DNA of 64,000 nt, taken from positions 57,330 to 121,329 of the forward strand of contig NZ_JACYIZ010000007.1 in the NCBI RefSeq assembly GCF_015352975.1, in the 5' to 3' direction. A program made the translations under genes and the position numbers. This document shows, in pieces, positions 35,408 to 43,867 of this stretch. The notes beneath the pieces were generated by a model. It was not told the DNA's origin and ran no database searches. It saw only the letters and a program-made list of their open reading frames with translations. Position 1 is the first letter of the stretch; every line of letters starts with the position of its first letter. The DNA comes from Aestuariimicrobium ganziense (GTDB taxonomy: Bacteria; Actinomycetota; Actinomycetes; Propionibacteriales; Propionibacteriaceae).

Positions 35408-36468
35408 CAGCTGCGGCGTCCCAGCAGGACCGCGGCCACCTGTTCGGCGGCGTGGCCGTCGCCGTAGGGGGTGCCACGGTCGGCCTCAGGGGCAGGACGG
35501 ACCGCCACCTCGCGCACGCGGCTGAGGTCGGGGTCGAGGATGTTCCAGCCGGCGTCGATGGTCTCGGTCCACTCGGTCTCGGTGCGCAAGGTCGTGCACG
35601 GGGTGCCGAGCAGGAAGGCCTCCTTCTGCAGGCCACCGGAGTCGGTGACCACGCCGGCGGCGGCCACGACGGCGGCCACCATGTCGGGGTAGGCCAGCGG
35701 GTCGACGATCACCAGCCCGTCGCGGTACAGGTGCAGACCGGCGTCGGCGGCCTTGGCCTTCAGCCTGGGATGGGCTGCCAGCACCACCGGCACCTCGATC
35801 TCGGCCAGGGCGTCCAGGATCGCTCCCAACCGCTGGGGGTCATCGGTGTTGTCGGCACGGTGGATGGTGGCCAGCACGAAGGGCTGGGACTCGTCCAACC
35901 CTTCGATCACCAGCGGACGATCGGCGACCGCGTCACGCACCTGGTAGCAGACGTCGACCATGACGTCGCCGACGACGACGGTCTTGTCGGCCAGTCCCTC
36001 GCGGGCCAGGTGGGCGGCGGCGACCTCGGTCGGGGCCAGGCACAGGTCGGCGGCGTGGTCGGTGAGCACCCGGTTGTGCTCCTCGGGCATGCGGCGGTTG
36101 AACGAGCGCAACCCGGCCTCGAGGTGGGCCAGCGGAATGTGCATCTTCACCGCCGACAGCGCCCCGGCAATGGTCGAGTTGGTGTCACCGTAGACCAGCA
36201 CCCAGTCCGGGGACAGCTCGGCGAAGACCGGGTCGAGCTGCTCGAGCATCTGCCCGGTCTGCACACCGTGGCTGCCCGAGCCGACGCCGAGGTGGATGTC
36301 GGGGTCGGGGATGCCCAGGTCGGTGAAGAACGCGTCGGACATGTTCACGTCGTAGTGCTGCCCGGTGTGGACGATCCCGTGGTCGATCCCGGCCTCGGCG
36401 AAGGCCTTGGCGACCGGAGCGAGCTTCACGAACTGGGGCCTGGCACCCACGATGCTGACGACGCGCAA
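35407..36468 (-). CDS. wecB: UDP-N-acetylglucosamine 2-epimerase (WecB/WbpI family)
   Basis: A 353-residue non-hydrolysing UDP-HexNAc 2-epimerase. Motifs: VVSIVGARPQFVKLAPV, THTGQHYD-type VHTGQHYDVNMSD, VYGDTNST, HLEAGLRSF, MPEEHNRVLTDH, and TDSGGLQKEAFLLGTPCTTLR. A TTG start at 36468 follows AGGAGGA by 6 nt and fits the family N-terminus; TAGACT at 36526-36521 is a promoter candidate. It could make UDP-ManNAc, or, as in WbpI, epimerise UDP-2,3-diacetamido-glucuronate. The second fits the neighbouring genes better. Confidence 0.92.
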   Translation of the reverse strand: MRVVSIVGARPQFVKLAPVAKAFAEAGIDHGIVHTGQHYDVNMSDAFFTDLGIPDPDIHLGVGSGSHGVQTGQMLEQLDPVFAELSPDWVLVYGDTNSTIAGALSAVKMHIPLAHLEAGLRSFNRRMPEEHNRVLTDHAADLCLAPTEVAAAHLAREGLADKTVVVGDVMVDVCYQVRDAVADRPLVIEGLDESQPFVLATIHRADNTDDPQRLGAILDALAEIEVPVVLAAHPRLKAKAADAGLHLYRDGLVIVDPLAYPDMVAAVVAAAGVVTDSGGLQKEAFLLGTPCTTLRTETEWTETIDAGWNILDPDLSRVREVAVRPAPEADRGTPYGDGHAAEQVAAVLLGRRS

Positions 36469-36543
36469 GAGTGGTCCTCCTGACCGGTGCGCACGGGCCC
36501 GACGGTGCCCGGCGCCGGTCAGTCTAGCGGTGACCGCACGCGG

Positions 36544-36582
36544 ACCGCCCGCGCAGCGACCTGGGGTCACTGCGCGGGCGGT
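36544..36582 (-). terminator. Strong hairpin after the sugar isomerase gene
   Basis: Arms 36544-36556 and 36570-36582 form a perfect 13-bp GC-rich stem, and the loop can pair further with one mismatch. On the minus strand it follows the isomerase stop by about 24 nt and precedes the epimerase promoter, so it probably insulates the two units. Confidence 0.65.
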
Positions 36583-36605
36583 GGGGTGTCAGCAGGTGAG
36601 AACTG

Positions 36606-37421
36606 TCACTTGATGCCGTGGGCGTTGAAGAAGTCGACGCTTCCCTTGACGCCCTCGAACATGTCGCCGTCGTAGTTGTCGAACTCGATCACGGCGTACT
36701 CGGCACTCGGGCAGGCCTCAAGGCACTCCAGCAGCGGGATCTCGCCCTGGCCGGCCGAGTACTGGACGACCGCGCCCGGGTTCCACTCCGCACCGGGAGC
36801 GAACGGGTTGGCAGTGATCTTCCCGTCCTTGACGTGCAGTGCCTTGACCCGGCTGCCGAGGCGCTTGATCAGGCCGACGACGTCGTCGGTGCCGATGGCG
36901 GCCCAGAACAGGTCGACCTCGAGCAGGACCTCGTCGTCCAGCTGGTTGGCGAAGTACTCGAAGGCCGAGACGCCGTCGATGTCGGCGACGAATTCCTGGG
37001 AGTGGTTGTGGTAGCCGACCTTGAGCCCGTGCTCGGCGGCGACCTTGGCGACCTCGTTGAGCTTCTTGGCGGTGGCGTCGACGGCTTCCTTGTCGAGCCA
37101 GCGGTCAACCGGCACGAACGGATCGATCACGTACTCCAGGCCGATCTTCTTGGCGGAGCTGAAGACCTCGTCCAGCGACGGCACGGGCATCACCCGGTCA
37201 CCGAACTTGAGTTCGTCCGAGGCGAGCGGGGCGTGGCCGGTCCGGGCGACCAGGCCATGCTTGGCGAACAGTTCGGCGAGCTGGTCGCCGTTGTTGACGA
37301 AGGCGAAGGCCTCGACATTGGTCAGGCCCATCTCGGCGACCTTGGCGAGGGTGGCGTCGGCGTCCTCGGCGTAGGCGTCCTTGAGGGTGTAGAGCTGCAG
37401 CGACAGGGCGGGTTGGGTCAT
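36606..37421 (-). CDS. Sugar phosphate isomerase/epimerase (AP endonuclease 2 fold)
   Basis: A 271-residue TIM-barrel protein of the xylose isomerase-like family (LSLQLYTLKDAYAEDADATLAKVAEMGLTNVEAF). Metal-ligand segments are GYHNHSQEF, LLEVDLFWA, KALHVKDGK and YAVIEFDNYDGD. It probably isomerises or epimerises a sugar or cyclitol; the substrate is not deducible. The ATG at 37421 follows GAGGAG. A palindromic operator overlaps its promoter, so expression is probably repressed by a dedicated regulator not in view. Confidence 0.88.
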   Translation of the reverse strand: MTQPALSLQLYTLKDAYAEDADATLAKVAEMGLTNVEAFAFVNNGDQLAELFAKHGLVARTGHAPLASDELKFGDRVMPVPSLDEVFSSAKKIGLEYVIDPFVPVDRWLDKEAVDATAKKLNEVAKVAAEHGLKVGYHNHSQEFVADIDGVSAFEYFANQLDDEVLLEVDLFWAAIGTDDVVGLIKRLGSRVKALHVKDGKITANPFAPGAEWNPGAVVQYSAGQGEIPLLECLEACPSAEYAVIEFDNYDGDMFEGVKGSVDFFNAHGIK

Positions 37422-37462
37422 CGGTGACTCCTCGGGAGAGCTGGTGCAACTGGGTTCCCCCA

Positions 37463-37487
37463 AGTCTAACTCAACGGTCGTTAAGTT
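37463..37487 (-). promoter_or_regulatory. Promoter with overlapping palindromic operator
   Basis: Read on the minus strand, AACTTAACGACCGTTGAGTT (37487-37468) is a 20-nt inverted repeat with one mismatch per half, ending at the -10 candidate TAGACT (37468-37463). Binding there would block the isomerase promoter. This AT-rich palindrome stands out in GC-rich surroundings. Confidence 0.6.
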
Positions 37488-37564
37488 CGCTAGGGGTCCC
37501 GGCGATTCCGTTCGCCGGCGCGGACGCCCGCACGCTCGCTCACCGGCGGTGCCACAGTTGCTGC

Positions 37565-38734
37565 GTGCACCTGCCCACGATCCCCGACCAGACCGGACTG
37601 TGGCCCCTCGACCCGGCGGTCACCCACCTCAACCACGGCTCGTTCGGCTCGACCCCGTTGGCCGGTCTCGACCACCTGGCCGACCTGCGCAGGGAGGTGG
37701 ATGCCCGACCGATGGCCTGGTTCCGCGACCTACCGTCGCGGGTGCGGCGGGCCAGCACCGAGGTGGCGGGCTGGCTGGGCAGCGATCCGGAGCGCACCGT
37801 GCTGGTCAGCAACGCCTCTGCTGCGGCCACCATCACCTTCCGCGGTGTGCGGCTCGAGCCGGAGGACGAGGTGCTGGTCACCAACCACGGCTACGGTGCG
37901 GTCACCATGGCTGCCGAGCGCGCCGCCCGACGGCAGGGTGCCCGGCTCGTGACGGCCGAGTTCGGGCTGTCGGCCACCGCCGACGAGGTGGTCGAGCGAG
38001 TCCGCGCCGCACTCACCAATCGGACGAGGGTGCTGGTGGTCGACCAGGTCACCTCGCCGACCGGACTGCGGCTGCCGGTGGAGCGGTTGTGCGTCCTGGC
38101 GCGGGAGCACGGCGTGATCAGTGTGGTCGACGGCGCCCATGCCCCGGGCATGCTGGCCGATCCTGTGGTCGCCGACGCAGACATCTGGTTCGGCAACCTG
38201 CACAAGTGGGGCTGCGCGCCTCGGGCGTGCGCGGCACTGGTGGTCGGCGAGCAGGCCCCTGACCTCGACCCGGTGATCGACTCCTGGGCGGCTGCCGAGC
38301 CTTTCCCGCACCGTTTCGACATGCAGGGGACGAGCGACCTCACCGCCTGGTTGGCCGCGCCCTGGGTGCTGGCCCACCTCGAGCAGTCCATCGGCTGGGA
38401 TCTGGTTCGCCGTTACCAGGCCGCCCTGCTCGGCGAGGGCACCCGGCTGGTGACCGAGGCCATGTCGCAGGTCTTCAACCAGGACTGTGCGGTGGTTCGT
38501 CCGATGGCGGCACCAGCACTGTCGTTGGTCAGGGTGCCCGGACTGGCCGGCGACTTCGCGGCCCTGACCAGCTACCGCGCCCTGATGGATGACTGCGGCT
38601 TCGAGGCCGCTGGTACCGGCCTGGGTGGTCAGGGGTACGTCCGGCTCAGCGCGGCCGCGCACAACACCCTGGGCGACTACGAGCGATTCGCGGACGTCGC
38701 GGTCCCTTCGCTGGGCAGGGCATTCGCCCGTTGA
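37565..38734 (+). CDS. Class V aminotransferase (isopenicillin N epimerase-like)
   Basis: A 389-residue fold-type I PLP enzyme. It begins with the family's LDPAVTHLNHGSFGSTPLAGL. The PLP region has VLVSNASAAAT, DQVTSPTGLRLPV, SVVDGAHAPGML and the Schiff-base lysine in IWFGNLHKWGCAPRA. This resembles cysteine-desulfurase/isopenicillin-epimerase relatives rather than IscS. GTG at 37565 was chosen by family N-terminus; the frame is open further upstream. The 3' end overlaps the convergent membrane-protein gene by 58 bp. Substrate unknown. Confidence 0.88.
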   Translation: MHLPTIPDQTGLWPLDPAVTHLNHGSFGSTPLAGLDHLADLRREVDARPMAWFRDLPSRVRRASTEVAGWLGSDPERTVLVSNASAAATITFRGVRLEPEDEVLVTNHGYGAVTMAAERAARRQGARLVTAEFGLSATADEVVERVRAALTNRTRVLVVDQVTSPTGLRLPVERLCVLAREHGVISVVDGAHAPGMLADPVVADADIWFGNLHKWGCAPRACAALVVGEQAPDLDPVIDSWAAAEPFPHRFDMQGTSDLTAWLAAPWVLAHLEQSIGWDLVRRYQAALLGEGTRLVTEAMSQVFNQDCAVVRPMAAPALSLVRVPGLAGDFAALTSYRALMDDCGFEAAGTGLGGQGYVRLSAAAHNTLGDYERFADVAVPSLGRAFAR

Positions 38735-39264
38735 GCGCCACTGTGGCCGTGGTCGAGGGCCGCGGCGAGCATGAACAGCGCGCCGGTGAGCATCAGCAGC
38801 ATCGCCACCAACCCACTGGGGGTGCGCAGTGCCGCCGCGACCGGTCGGCCTCCCCTGGTGAACAGCCACGGGATGACGCGGATCAGACCGAGCAGCATGA
38901 GCAGGGCCCCCGCCGGCATTGGTCGTCGCAGCCCCAAGGTCGCCACCGCCACCCCGAGCACCAGGTGGGCGATCGGCAGCACTGGCCCCCACTGGTCGCT
39001 GGGGATGAACCTGGCGAGTCCGTCGGCCACGGACACCACCACCAGCAGCACCCCCAGCGCCACCAGCACCCACAACGCCCGGTTGGGGTCTCGCCGGGCG
39101 AACAGGGACAGAGCCACCACCGGGACCGCCCATCCGGCAGTTGCCGCCAGGGCCACGCCTGCCGGCCAGTCACTGAAGGCGTTGCCCCCGGCGAAGAACC
39201 CTCCACCGAGCGCCACCACCACCATCACCGCGAACGCGAGACGTCGTACCAGCCTGGTCGCCAT
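38677..39264 (-). CDS. Six-helix membrane protein of unknown function
   Basis: A 195-residue hydrophobic protein with about six helices (first MATRLVRRLAFAVMVVVALGGG, last GLVAMLLMLTGALFMLAAAL) and a polar tail. I recognise no family. The ATG at 39264 follows GGAGGGAG by 5 nt. It runs into the end of the class V aminotransferase gene from the opposite strand. Confidence 0.75.
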   Translation of the reverse strand: MATRLVRRLAFAVMVVVALGGGFFAGGNAFSDWPAGVALAATAGWAVPVVALSLFARRDPNRALWVLVALGVLLVVVSVADGLARFIPSDQWGPVLPIAHLVLGVAVATLGLRRPMPAGALLMLLGLIRVIPWLFTRGGRPVAAALRTPSGLVAMLLMLTGALFMLAAALDHGHSGAQRANALPSEGTATSANRS

Positions 39265-39363
39265 GACCGCTCCCTCCCCACGCTCGACGCTAGGGCTCGG
39301 GGGACGGGGCAGGGCTCGAGCAGTTGCGCCGGGCAACTTCTCGGCCTCACGAGTTGAGGCAGC

Positions 39364-40059
39364 TTATTCCTGAGGGGCGCGCAGCATACGGCTGTAACCC
39401 GACTCGCTGATCCCGAGATAGCCGGCAAGGTCCTTGTGCAGCAGGCGCCGGGCCAGGTCAGGCCGTTCTGCGAGCAGGTCGGCGTGCCGTTCGGCCGGGG
39501 TCTGCAGCCGGTGCCGAAGCAGTTCGACGGTGAAGGTCAACGCGTTGAGGTACTGCGCGGCCAGCAGCGCCCGGCTCCAGACCACGTGGTGGTCCGCCAG
39601 CCGGTGCATCACCCGCAGGTCGTAGCCGATCAAGTCGGTGACCTCGATGGCGACCGCCCGGGTGGCCACCCGCCCCTGGGTCAACAGCCGGGCCTGGTCG
39701 AGTCGTCCGAGGAACCCGAACTCGACCAGCCGGTGGAACCAGAACGAGTCGAACTCAGGCTCGAGGTGGGCCAGCAGGTCTCCCTCGGCGAACAGGTCGA
39801 TCGTGACGAACTCTCCGCCGTCGAGGCTCGCCTGGCCGAGCACCATCCCGCTGCGCACCAGGTAGAGGTGGGTGTCAGTGCCGCCGTCACCGTAGACGGT
39901 CTCACCCGGCTCGAGCACCCGCCACCGCCGCGTGGCCTCCAAGTGGGGCCAGTCCGGCAGCGGGGCACCGGCGAGCAACTCCATCAGTGCGCGGAAGGAG
40001 GTGACGTGCCCAGCCTGTTCATCGCGCCGAGCGGGGTTGCTGCGAGGTGACGGAGTCAC
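39364..40059 (-). CDS. Crp/Fnr family transcription regulator
   Basis: A 231-residue regulator: a cyclic-nucleotide-binding-like barrel (about 40-125; WRVLEPGETVYGDGGTDTHLYLVRSGMVLGQ), a dimer helix, and a C-terminal helix-turn-helix (LARRLLHKDLAGYLGISESGYSRMLRA). The sensor lacks an evident cAMP phosphate motif, so its ligand is unknown. It stands alone, upstream of the membrane-protein gene on the same strand. GTG start at 40059 is tentative. Confidence 0.85.
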   Translation of the reverse strand: MTPSPRSNPARRDEQAGHVTSFRALMELLAGAPLPDWPHLEATRRWRVLEPGETVYGDGGTDTHLYLVRSGMVLGQASLDGGEFVTIDLFAEGDLLAHLEPEFDSFWFHRLVEFGFLGRLDQARLLTQGRVATRAVAIEVTDLIGYDLRVMHRLADHHVVWSRALLAAQYLNALTFTVELLRHRLQTPAERHADLLAERPDLARRLLHKDLAGYLGISESGYSRMLRAPQE

Positions 40060-40199
40060 ACCTCCAGTGTCGCACCGACGGCTGCGGCAGAGGTGCCATC
40101 CATCCCTCCACTGGGCCAGTACTTCGGTCGCCGACGTCGTCGCGCGCAGCCGGTCGGCCCAGCGGTGGGCTGACCGGTTGCGCGTGCATGATGACTGCC

Positions 40200-41342
40200 A
40201 TGGACGAGGTGATCACACGCATTCGCACTGCCCTGGATCGTCTGGTCGACGAGGGGACCATTCCGGCATGGTCGGCTGCCGTCGAGATCGACGCTCAGGT
40301 GGCGACAGCCGCCGGAGGTGCCGCTGATGAGCGGACGATCTTCCCAGTGGCGTCGCTGTCGAAGGCGGTGGCGGCGGTCCTGGCACTGCAGTTGGTCGAC
40401 AGCGGTGAGCTGGGGTTGGATGACCCGATCAGCCGCTGGCTGCCTGAGTTCGCCGAGCCGATGGTGTTGCGCGAGAGGGGATCGGCGCTCGACGACGTGG
40501 TGGCTGCCACTCGTCCGATCACGGTGCGCCACCTGCTGACGATGACCTCAGGTGTGGGGCTGCCATCAGGCGGTTCGTCGGTGATGCAGGCGATGGCTGA
40601 GCAGGGCCTGATGCCTCCCGACGTCGACGCCTCGCTCGACGCGGATCGGTTCGTCGAGCGGCTGGCGACCCTGCCGCTCAACCACCAGCCCGGCGAGGGC
40701 TGGTGCTACCACCACAGCACCGACCTGCTGACCGTGCTGCTCACCCGGCTCACCGGCAACGGCATCGGCGACCTCGTGCAGCAGCGCGTGGCGGACCCGC
40801 TGGGCCTGACCAGCTGGGGGTTCTGGGCACCCGCGGCGCGACTGGCGGTCAGCCATCACGTGGACGAGGGTCGCCTGGAGCCCGACGAGCCGCTGCGCGG
40901 TGCGAGTCCGCCGGCGTTCCCGAGCCTGTCCAGTGGCCTGGTCAGCACCGCCCGCGACCAGCTCACCTTCTGGGCCGCACTGGGACGCGACGATGCGCGG
41001 CTCGGTGATCCTTCGCTACTGCGCGAACTGCGCAGCAACCAACTCACGGCTGACCAGGTCGCCTCGGCGGGATACTTCCTCGACGACGGCGACGGCTGGG
41101 GCTTCCAAGTGGCCGTCGCGACGGGGGATCGTCCCGGACGCTGGCGCGCTGGACGATTCGGCTGGTCGGGTGGCACCGGCGGTCAGGCCGCGAGCGACCC
41201 GGGCACCGGGATCACCGGCGTCGTCCTCACCGCGCGGGCCATGGACGATGCGTCCAGCCACCCGGCGTTCGAGCCCTTCTGGGACGCCGTGCATGGCGAC
41301 TCCCAGTCCGCAGGTCAAGCCTCGCCGTTGCCCACCACGTAG
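40200..41342 (+). CDS. Serine hydrolase, beta-lactamase class C family
   Basis: A 380-residue serine hydrolase of the class C beta-lactamase/esterase type. The nucleophile is in FPVASLSKAVAAVL (SxxK), with a Tyr in GWCYHHSTDLL (YxN position reads Y-H-H) and FGWSGGTGGQA near the KTG position. No signal peptide is evident, so an esterase or peptidase-like role is likelier than resistance. The ATG at 40200 follows CATGAT by 7 nt. Its last nine or so codons lie on the complement of a remnant of the UDP-sugar dehydrogenase 3' end. Confidence 0.88.
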   Translation: MDEVITRIRTALDRLVDEGTIPAWSAAVEIDAQVATAAGGAADERTIFPVASLSKAVAAVLALQLVDSGELGLDDPISRWLPEFAEPMVLRERGSALDDVVAATRPITVRHLLTMTSGVGLPSGGSSVMQAMAEQGLMPPDVDASLDADRFVERLATLPLNHQPGEGWCYHHSTDLLTVLLTRLTGNGIGDLVQQRVADPLGLTSWGFWAPAARLAVSHHVDEGRLEPDEPLRGASPPAFPSLSSGLVSTARDQLTFWAALGRDDARLGDPSLLRELRSNQLTADQVASAGYFLDDGDGWGFQVAVATGDRPGRWRAGRFGWSGGTGGQAASDPGTGITGVVLTARAMDDASSHPAFEPFWDAVHGDSQSAGQASPLPTT

Positions 41343-41345
41343 CGC
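41316..41345 (-). pseudogene. Remnant of a UDP-sugar dehydrogenase 3' end
   Basis: On the minus strand these 30 bases read R-Y-V-V-G-N-G-E-A-stop, against R-F-V-V-G-N-G-E-A-stop at the end of the dehydrogenase gene at 42474. About 25 of 28 bases match (41319-41346 against 42477-42504). The glycosyltransferase gene lies between the two copies. This suggests a past duplication or replacement in which a dehydrogenase copy was lost except for its tail. Confidence 0.7.
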
Positions 41346-41366
41346 GACGGTCTCAGGGTGCCGTGC

Positions 41367-42470
41367 TCATCGACTGCGGCGATCGAGGGCATCGCGGGTG
41401 ACCTTGACCAGCACCGGCACGTCGGCCTCGAAGTTGAACACCTGCTCGATCGCACGTCGACCTCGTATGCCCATCTGATGGCGGCGCTCCTGGTCGGACA
41501 ACAGGGCGTTCAGGGCCGCGGACGGAGCCTCCGGGGTGGTGGTGTCCACGAAGACTCCGGCGTCGAACTGGTCAAGCATCTGCCGCCAGTAGGGGAAGTC
41601 GGAGGCGATGAAGGGGATGCCGGCAGCCATGTACTCGAACAGCTTGGTCGGCAGTGACTCCAGATAGTTGGGCAGCGGCATCAGGAAGACCAGACCCACA
41701 GCAGCCGTTGCCAGTTTGCCCGGGATCTCCTGCGGACTCACCACGCCCACGTGGGTGATCGACGAGTCCTGCGGGAGCGCGTCGATCAGACGTTGCGTGA
41801 AGGCATCCGGGGGTCCAGCCATCTCCAGGCTGGCCCTTGGAACCGCCTCAACGGCGGCCATCATCACGTCTGACTGACGACCTTGGGTGAGCCCCCCGAT
41901 GTAGACGACGCGACCTTCGACCTCGTGGCGCTCGACCACCGGAAAGTCCCGCAACCACGGGAAGTTGCGCACCACGACGGTGCGGGGATGGGTGAACGTG
42001 GCCGCGATCACCGGGGTCGCGGTGACGATGGCGTCCGCCCCCTTGTCGGCGAGCTTCAGCAACAGCCGGGCCACGAGCCTGGCCATGCCCTTCAGCGGAC
42101 CGGGCAGGTAGGACTTGTCGTCGATCTGGCCGACCAGGTCTTCGTGGGCGTCGTAGATGAAGGCGGCACGATGGGTGCGGGCCCACAGCCAGGCCAGTGG
42201 GATCAACTCCGGGTCGTGTGTGTGCACCAGTCCGGGACGCACGCGTCCCAGTGCTCGCCATGCGTTGAGCTGGCCACGCACGACGCGCTGCAGACGCCCA
42301 CGCGTCACAGGCAGCTCGACCATCTGCACCCCGTTCACGGGGTCACTGCCCACCCCCCGAGCGATCAGGACGACGTCGAACCCCGAGGCGGCCAGCGCGG
42401 ACGCCTCCTTGTTGAAGATCCGGTTGTCGCGTGGCTGGTGTGCGGTGGTCAGATGGGCGACGAGGGCCAT
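41367..42470 (-). CDS. Glycosyltransferase (GT-B), paralogue of the 34.3 kb gene
   Basis: A 367-residue glycosyltransferase (VAHLTTAHQPRDNRIFNKEAS, HTHDPELIPLAWL, YDAHEDLVGQIDDKSYLP, VVVRNFPWLRDFP, LMPLPNYLESLPTKLFEYMAAGIPF). It aligns along its length with the gene at 34274-35407. The ATG lies 3 nt after the dehydrogenase stop, with GAGGA across that stop, so the two are coupled. The C-terminal lobe probably binds the UDP-sugar made by the neighbouring enzymes. Confidence 0.92.
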   Translation of the reverse strand: MALVAHLTTAHQPRDNRIFNKEASALAASGFDVVLIARGVGSDPVNGVQMVELPVTRGRLQRVVRGQLNAWRALGRVRPGLVHTHDPELIPLAWLWARTHRAAFIYDAHEDLVGQIDDKSYLPGPLKGMARLVARLLLKLADKGADAIVTATPVIAATFTHPRTVVVRNFPWLRDFPVVERHEVEGRVVYIGGLTQGRQSDVMMAAVEAVPRASLEMAGPPDAFTQRLIDALPQDSSITHVGVVSPQEIPGKLATAAVGLVFLMPLPNYLESLPTKLFEYMAAGIPFIASDFPYWRQMLDQFDAGVFVDTTTPEAPSAALNALLSDQERRHQMGIRGRRAIEQVFNFEADVPVLVKVTRDALDRRSR

Positions 42471-42473
42471 TCC

Positions 42474-43781
42474 TCAGGCCTCGCCGTTGCCCACGACGAA
42501 GCGGGTGACGCCGGGCCAGTTGGCGGCCTTGGTCGAGTTGCGTCCGTCGACCAGCACCTTGACGCCCGGGTACTGCGAGGCCGAGGCCTCGGCGTACTCG
42601 GGGTGGTCGGCCTGGACGATCACCGCGTCGACCGGGGTGCCCGTCTCGTAGGGCTCGAGGTCGTGGGCGCGCAGTTCGTCCGCGCTGTACATCGGGTCGT
42701 CGACCAGGGCGGTGGCACCACGGGCCTTGAGCGCGGCGTAGGTGGGGAAGACGCCCGAGAAGGCGGTCTCCTTGACCTTGCCGCGGTAGGACGCGCCGAG
42801 GATCAACACGGTCCTGCCCTCGAGTCCGCCCAAGGCCTCCTCGGCCTTGGCCACGCAGTACTCGGGCATCGTCATGTTCGCCTCGCGGGCGGTGCGGACG
42901 ATGGTGGCGTCGGGGTCGGTGTAGAGGTAGAGCCGTGGGTAGACCGGAATGCAGTGGCCGCCGACGGCAATGCCGGGACGGTGGATGTGGCTGAACGGCT
43001 GCGAGTTCGAGGCGTCGATCACCTTGAACACGTCGATGCCGTGCTTGGCGGCGAACTTGCCGAACTGGTTGGCCAGGCCGATGTTGACGTCGCGGTAGGT
43101 CGTCTCGGCGAGCTTGGCCATCTCGGCGGCCTCGGCCGAGCCCATGTCCCAGACGCCGTTGGTCTTCGGGGCGAGGTCGGGACGATCGTCGAACTCGAGC
43201 ACCTGCTCGTAGAAGTCGACGGCCTTGAGCGTGCCCTCGGGGCTGAGGCCACCGACCAGCTTGGGGTACTTGCGCAGGTCTTCGAAGACCCGGCCGGTGA
43301 GCACCCGCTCGGGCGAGAACACCAGGTGGAAGTCGGTGCCCTCCTTCAGGCCCGAGACCTCTTCGATCAGCGGCTTCCAGCGGTTGCGGGTGGTGCCGAC
43401 CGGCAGCGTGGTCTCGTAGCTGATCAGCGTGCCGGCGCCGGGCTGCAACTGCTCGGCGAACGAGCGGGTGGCCGACTCCATCCAGCCGAAGTCGGGCTGC
43501 CAGGTCTCGTCATTGACGAACAGGGGGACGACGATGACGATGGCGTCCGAGCCGGGGATGGCATCGGCGTAGTCGGTGGTGGCGCGCAGCTTGCCGGCCG
43601 GGACGAGTTCAGCCAGCTTCTCGCCCAGGAAGGCCTCGCCGGGGAAGGGCTCCTTGCCCTCATTGACGAGGTCGACGACGCGCTGCTGCACGTCGATGCC
43701 GACCACCTCGTGCCCCATGCTGGCGAACTGCACGGCGAGCGGCAGACCGATCTTGCCGAGCGCGACGACCGAGATCTTCAT
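42474..43781 (-). CDS. UDP-HexNAc 6-dehydrogenase (WbpA/WecC type)
   Basis: A 435-residue nucleotide-sugar dehydrogenase, a two-step NAD-dependent oxidation of C6 to a carboxylate. It has an N-terminal Rossmann domain (MKISVVALGKIGLPLAVQFA), a central helix with TYRDVNIGLANQFGKFA, the catalytic cysteine in GIAVGGHCIPVYP, and a C-terminal UDP-binding domain (TVLILGASYRGKVKETAFS). The sequence is of the UDP-HexNAc type rather than UDP-glucose type. SD AAGAGGA precedes the ATG, with TAGGAT upstream. Substrate UDP-GlcNAc or UDP-ManNAc. Confidence 0.92.
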   Translation of the reverse strand: MKISVVALGKIGLPLAVQFASMGHEVVGIDVQQRVVDLVNEGKEPFPGEAFLGEKLAELVPAGKLRATTDYADAIPGSDAIVIVVPLFVNDETWQPDFGWMESATRSFAEQLQPGAGTLISYETTLPVGTTRNRWKPLIEEVSGLKEGTDFHLVFSPERVLTGRVFEDLRKYPKLVGGLSPEGTLKAVDFYEQVLEFDDRPDLAPKTNGVWDMGSAEAAEMAKLAETTYRDVNIGLANQFGKFAAKHGIDVFKVIDASNSQPFSHIHRPGIAVGGHCIPVYPRLYLYTDPDATIVRTAREANMTMPEYCVAKAEEALGGLEGRTVLILGASYRGKVKETAFSGVFPTYAALKARGATALVDDPMYSADELRAHDLEPYETGTPVDAVIVQADHPEYAEASASQYPGVKVLVDGRNSTKAANWPGVTRFVVGNGEA

Positions 43782-43867
43782 CCGATTCCTCTTCCCTGGG
43801 CTGGTACCAGTCGAATCCTATCGGCAGCGAGCGGTCGAGGCTCGCCTCCCCCGGCCCGGCGCAGCGA

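Noticed and set aside
40200..41342. An antibiotic-resistance beta-lactamase
   Set aside because: The class C fold motifs are present but there is no signal peptide and the YxN and KTG sites are atypical, so an intracellular esterase or peptidase-like enzyme is likelier.
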